Below are positions 6,787 through 9,351 of a DNA stretch of 9,351 bases, piece by piece. The notes under the pieces were generated by a model. The model made no database searches, was not told where the DNA came from, and saw only the letters and a program-made list of their open reading frames with translations. A program made the position numbers and the translations under genes. Location: NCBI GenBank assembly GCA_021443825.1, contig JABUTE010000306.1, forward strand, positions 1 to 9,351, written 5' to 3'. The stretch comes from Bacillota bacterium (GTDB taxonomy: Bacteria > Bacillota > Clostridia > Peptostreptococcales > Anaerovoracaceae). How positions within the stretch are numbered: position 1 is the first letter of the stretch; each line of letters starts with the position of its first letter.

Positions 6787-8085
6787 ATGAGCAAAACAAC
6801 TTATATCGCCACCGGCGATTCCTTTATTACCCGCCGCATTCCGGCGGGCGGCTACGACGGCTATCAGCCTATGGCTGAACTGATCAAAAGCCATGACGTG
6901 GCCTTCAACAATCTGGAAATGACCTTCCACGACAGAGAGGGAGTGCCTGCTGCCGTTTCCGGCGGCACCTGGGCCATGGCAGATCCCCGCATCCTGGACG
7001 ACATCAAGGCCATGGGCTTTAATCTGTTCAATACGGCCAACAATCACAGCTGCGACTACAGCCACGGGGGAGTGCTGGCCACCATCCGGCATCTGAAGGA
7101 GCGGGATATGATCTTTTCCGGCACAGGAAAAGACCTGGGAGATGCCTCCAAGCCCTGCTATTTTGAAGCCGGCGGGCAGCGGGTCGCCTTGATCAGCGTC
7201 TGCGCCAGCTTCGATGTTTCCGCGATGGCCGGAGAGCAGTCTGCCGATATGCAGGGCCGGCCGGGGCTCAATCCTTTGCGCTGGAAATACATCTATCATC
7301 TGGATCAGCCTCATTTCGACGCTATTGTCGAGACGGCACGGGTCACCAGGATCAACGCGGAGCGGGAAAGAGACATTGCGGCAGGCTATTTCAATCCGCC
7401 TGCGGAAGGCACCACCGTTCTTGGTAGCTTCAGCTTTGTTCTGGACGATCACAACTGGATCGAATCGGTTCCCGATGAGCGGGATATGACACGCATCGAG
7501 GCTGAGATCCGCGAGGCGGCCAAGCAGGCCGATGTGGTGCTGGTATCACTTCATGCCCACGAGACCGATGCCGACGATACTACAGTTCCTGCCCGGTTCA
7601 TCGAGACCTTCAGCCGCCGCTGCATCGATGCCGGCGCAAAGGTGATGATCGGACACGGCCCCCATGAGGTGCGGGGCATCGAGCTTTACCACGGCGGCGT
7701 GATCTTCTACAGCCTGGGCAATTTTATCTTCCAGACCGAAACGGTGGAATACCAGCCTGCCGATGCCTACAGCAACAAGGGTGTGCCTCTTACCACCAAG
7801 GTGGGCGAATATATGGATATCCGAAGCAAGAACAGCACCGTGGGCTATATCGCCATGAAAGAGATCTGGGAAGCCATCGCAGCCTCCTGGACCATCGAAG
7901 ACGGCAGCATCAAAGAGGTGCGCCTCTATCCGGTAGGTCTTGGCTTTGGTGCCCGCCGCCCGCAGGGAGGCTGGCCTGTCCTTTCGCAGGATGAGGAATT
8001 TCTGCAGCGGCTGGCAGTGCTTTGCAAGCCCTACGGAACAGAGCTGAAGATCGAAAACGGCTGCGCCACACTGGTTCTTTCGTAA
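6787..8085 (+). CDS. CapA-like metallophosphatase-fold protein 2, paralogue of gene 1
   Basis: This 432-residue CapA-family protein aligns with its upstream paralogue end to end without gaps, at roughly three quarters identity by eye. All presumed metal-site motifs are kept: ATGDSFITRR, FNNLE, TANNHSCDY, SLHAHE, IGHGPHEVRG and IFYSLGNFIF. It also lacks a signal peptide and anchor. Differences concentrate around residues 150-205 (for example WKYIYHL in place of HTTHYHL after NPLR) and in the C-terminal third, suggesting altered substrate specificity rather than decay. The frame is intact. The start has an AAGGAG box (6775-6780). It is separated from gene 1 by 228 bases that include a terminator, so it is probably expressed independently. 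Synonymous changes are spread throughout, so the duplication is not very recent. Exact function unknown; a capsule role is possible from the family name but not supported by the context. Confidence 0.85.
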   Translation: MSKTTYIATGDSFITRRIPAGGYDGYQPMAELIKSHDVAFNNLEMTFHDREGVPAAVSGGTWAMADPRILDDIKAMGFNLFNTANNHSCDYSHGGVLATIRHLKERDMIFSGTGKDLGDASKPCYFEAGGQRVALISVCASFDVSAMAGEQSADMQGRPGLNPLRWKYIYHLDQPHFDAIVETARVTRINAERERDIAAGYFNPPAEGTTVLGSFSFVLDDHNWIESVPDERDMTRIEAEIREAAKQADVVLVSLHAHETDADDTTVPARFIETFSRRCIDAGAKVMIGHGPHEVRGIELYHGGVIFYSLGNFIFQTETVEYQPADAYSNKGVPLTTKVGEYMDIRSKNSTVGYIAMKEIWEAIAASWTIEDGSIKEVRLYPVGLGFGARRPQGGWPVLSQDEEFLQRLAVLCKPYGTELKIENGCATLVLS

Positions 8086-8104
8086 GGCAGTCTTTCTCAT
8101 ACCG

Positions 8105-8134
8105 TAGACCGAACCGCAGAAGATGTGATATAAT
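8105..8134 (+). promoter_or_regulatory. Extended -10 promoter for gpsA
   Basis: A perfect TATAAT (8129-8134) is preceded directly by TGA, giving the extended -10 form TGATATAAT. TAGACC (8105-8110), with an 18-base spacer, is a weak -35. Transcription would begin near 8141, leaving a leader of about 65 bases. This is the best-looking promoter in the window and separates gpsA from the CapA-like gene. Confidence 0.7.
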
Positions 8135-8141
8135 AGAAAGA

Positions 8142-8170
8142 GTGCCGGATCGCCTGTTGCGCTGCGGCAC
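8142..8170 (+). promoter_or_regulatory. Hairpin in the gpsA leader
   Basis: GTGCCG (8142-8147) pairs with CGGCAC (8165-8170). Inside it CGC (8151-8153) can pair with GCG (8159-8161) after a small internal loop. It lies right at the predicted 5' end of the gpsA transcript. The bases after it (CTGCTTTTAA) are not a clean T-tract, so a 5' stabilising or regulatory hairpin fits better than a terminator. It could also serve as a weak terminator for transcripts arriving from upstream. Confidence 0.4.
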
Positions 8171-8207
8171 CTGCTTTTAACCCTTTTCATACAGGAGATT
8201 ACCATAT

Positions 8208-9257
8208 ATGGCGAACATAGGAGTTCTCGGAGCCGGAACCTGGGGCATGGCTCTTGCAAGAATGCTTTCCAATACCGGGCATCAGGTGACCGTTTGGTCT
8301 GCCCTTGAAAAAGAGGTAGACGAATTCAGCAAAAACAGGACCCATCCCAATCTTCCGGGCATGACCATTCCGAAAGAGATCGTTTTCACAAAAGAGATCG
8401 GCAGCGTCTGCACCGATAAGGATCTGCTGCTGTTTGCCGTTCCCTCGGTGTTCGTGCGCAGCACGGCAAGAGCAGCGGCCCCTTATATTCCCGAGGGGCA
8501 GGTGATCGTCGACGTGGCCAAGGGCATCGAAGCCGATACCCTTTATACCATGACCCAGGTCATCGCAAGCGAGATGAAGGTTCCTGTCAAGCTGGCAGCT
8601 CTTTCCGGACCGACTCATGCAGAAGAGGTCAGCCGCGATCTGCCCTCCACCATCGTTTCGGCCTGTGAGGATCTGCCCACGGCCGAATATGTGCAGAATA
8701 TTTTCATGAATACCTGCATGCGGGTCTATACCAACCCCGATGTGCTGGGTGTAGAGCTTTGCGGTGCCATGAAGAATATCATCGCGCTGGCATCCGGTAT
8801 TTCCACCGGCCTAGGCTTTGGCGACAACGCGAAGGCTGCCCTGATCACCCGCGGCATGGCTGAGATGAGCCGCCTTGGCAAGAAGATGGGCTGCCTGGAG
8901 CAGACCTTTGCCGGCCTTGCAGGCATGGGCGATCTGATCGTGACGGCGACTTCCGTGCACAGCAGAAACAACCGCTGCGGCATGCTGCTGGGGCAGGGGG
9001 TTCCCGCGCCGGAAGCCATCAAGCAGGTGGGTATGGTGGTCGAAGGCATCAATGCCTTGCCTGCGGCCATGCGTCTGCAGCAGCAATACGGCGTTGAGCT
9101 TCCCATCGCCACCGCCGTAAATGCCATCATCAATGAGGGCGCCGACCCCAGAGAGGTGGTCATCCGGCTGATGAACCGCGATAAAAAGCCGGAGCTTTCC
9201 GGCGCCGCACTGGAGCATTTTACCGGCAGTGCGAAAGGAACATTCCGTAAGCAGTAA
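8208..9257 (+). CDS. gpsA: Glycerol-3-phosphate dehydrogenase [NAD(P)+]
   Basis: GpsA reduces dihydroxyacetone phosphate to sn-glycerol-3-phosphate, the backbone for membrane phospholipids, in the cytoplasm. The 349-residue length is close to the family's usual 330-350. The N-terminal Rossmann motif is GAGTWG (residues 8-13). Further family blocks are FAVPS (76-80), VAKGIE (103-108), SGPTHAEEV (133-141), and ELCGAMKN, whose Lys189 matches the catalytic lysine. GLAGMGDLIVT and the SRNNR substrate-binding segment lie in the C-terminal helical domain. The start at 8208 has an AGGAG box (8193-8197). It has its own extended -10 promoter upstream, and galE follows 41 bases after its stop, probably on the same transcript. 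It appears complete and functional. Confidence 0.97.
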   Translation: MANIGVLGAGTWGMALARMLSNTGHQVTVWSALEKEVDEFSKNRTHPNLPGMTIPKEIVFTKEIGSVCTDKDLLLFAVPSVFVRSTARAAAPYIPEGQVIVDVAKGIEADTLYTMTQVIASEMKVPVKLAALSGPTHAEEVSRDLPSTIVSACEDLPTAEYVQNIFMNTCMRVYTNPDVLGVELCGAMKNIIALASGISTGLGFGDNAKAALITRGMAEMSRLGKKMGCLEQTFAGLAGMGDLIVTATSVHSRNNRCGMLLGQGVPAPEAIKQVGMVVEGINALPAAMRLQQQYGVELPIATAVNAIINEGADPREVVIRLMNRDKKPELSGAALEHFTGSAKGTFRKQ

Positions 9258-9298
9258 CTCTATCCGATCGCTATTTCGTTCATTTTCGAAAGGAATCC

Positions 9299-9351
9299 AT
9301 GAACATTCTCGTAACAGGCGGCGCCGGCTATATCGGAAGCCACACCGTCGT
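9299..9351 (+). CDS. galE: UDP-glucose 4-epimerase, first 17 codons only
   Basis: The frame from the ATG at 9299 reads MNILVTGGAGYIGSHTV and runs off the window. GGAGYIGSHT is the NAD-binding Rossmann motif typical of GalE, which interconverts UDP-glucose and UDP-galactose for cell-surface sugars and galactose use. An AAAGGA box (about 9289-9294) precedes the start. Other extended short-chain dehydrogenases acting on nucleotide sugars begin similarly, but the YIGSHTV spelling favours GalE. It lies 41 bases after gpsA on the same strand, with no terminator seen between. Confidence 0.8.
   Translation, partial: MNILVTGGAGYIGSHTV

Noticed and set aside
5917..7452. Long minus-strand open frame (511 codons) across both capA-like genes
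   Set aside because: It is antisense to two conserved paralogues and crosses a terminator. Its openness follows from the duplicated, G+C-rich codon usage, and no family motif is visible.
1..9351. CRISPR array, tRNA, rRNA, insertion sequence or phage genes
   Set aside because: No regularly spaced repeats, no tRNA-like cloverleaf ends, no transposase or integrase motifs, and no terminal inverted repeats at the junction were seen by eye.

Overview
The window looks like bacterial DNA, most likely from a fermentative Bacillota (Clostridia) relative. The signs are compact genes with AGGAG-type ribosome binding sites, OppD/OppF-type peptide importer ATPases, an agmatine-pathway AguB next to CysK, and a gpsA-galE order. 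This assignment rests on gene content and style only. Sampled rows suggest that bases 1 to about 1030 are clearly poorer in G+C (about 40-53% in rows I counted) than the rest (about 53-65%), and codon choice changes at the same place.

Left block (1 to about 1044, all minus strand): the 3' half of aguB (N-carbamoylputrescine amidohydrolase), then cysK (cysteine synthase), which runs off the left edge. At about 1028-1044 the aguB reading frame stops matching its family. On the opposite strand, a peptide-importer ATPase begins abruptly in mid-domain. Two unrelated genes are cut head-on inside a short stretch that fits both families. This is either a misassembly joining two genomes or a true illegitimate recombination. 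The left block should not be assumed to belong to the same organism as the right.

Right block (about 1028-9351, all plus strand): a 5'-truncated dppD/oppD-type ATPase overlaps an oppF/dppF-type ATPase. A hairpin with a T-tract follows, then two different M20-family metallopeptidases and a CapA-like metallophosphatase-fold protein, closely packed. After a clear intrinsic terminator comes a second, colinear CapA-like paralogue (roughly three quarters identical by eye). A strong extended -10 promoter and a hairpin leader then precede gpsA (glycerol-3-phosphate dehydrogenase), and the first codons of galE close the window.

Working model (inference): the importer brings in peptides or N-acyl/gamma-linked amino acids, the two M20 enzymes hydrolyse them in the cytoplasm, and the two CapA-like proteins act on a related substrate. 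Neither CapA-like protein has a signal peptide or membrane anchor, so they are unlikely to be ordinary capsule-assembly proteins. The peptide importer/M20/M20/CapA/CapA cluster is the best candidate here for an undescribed catabolic system. gpsA and galE are housekeeping genes with their own promoter.
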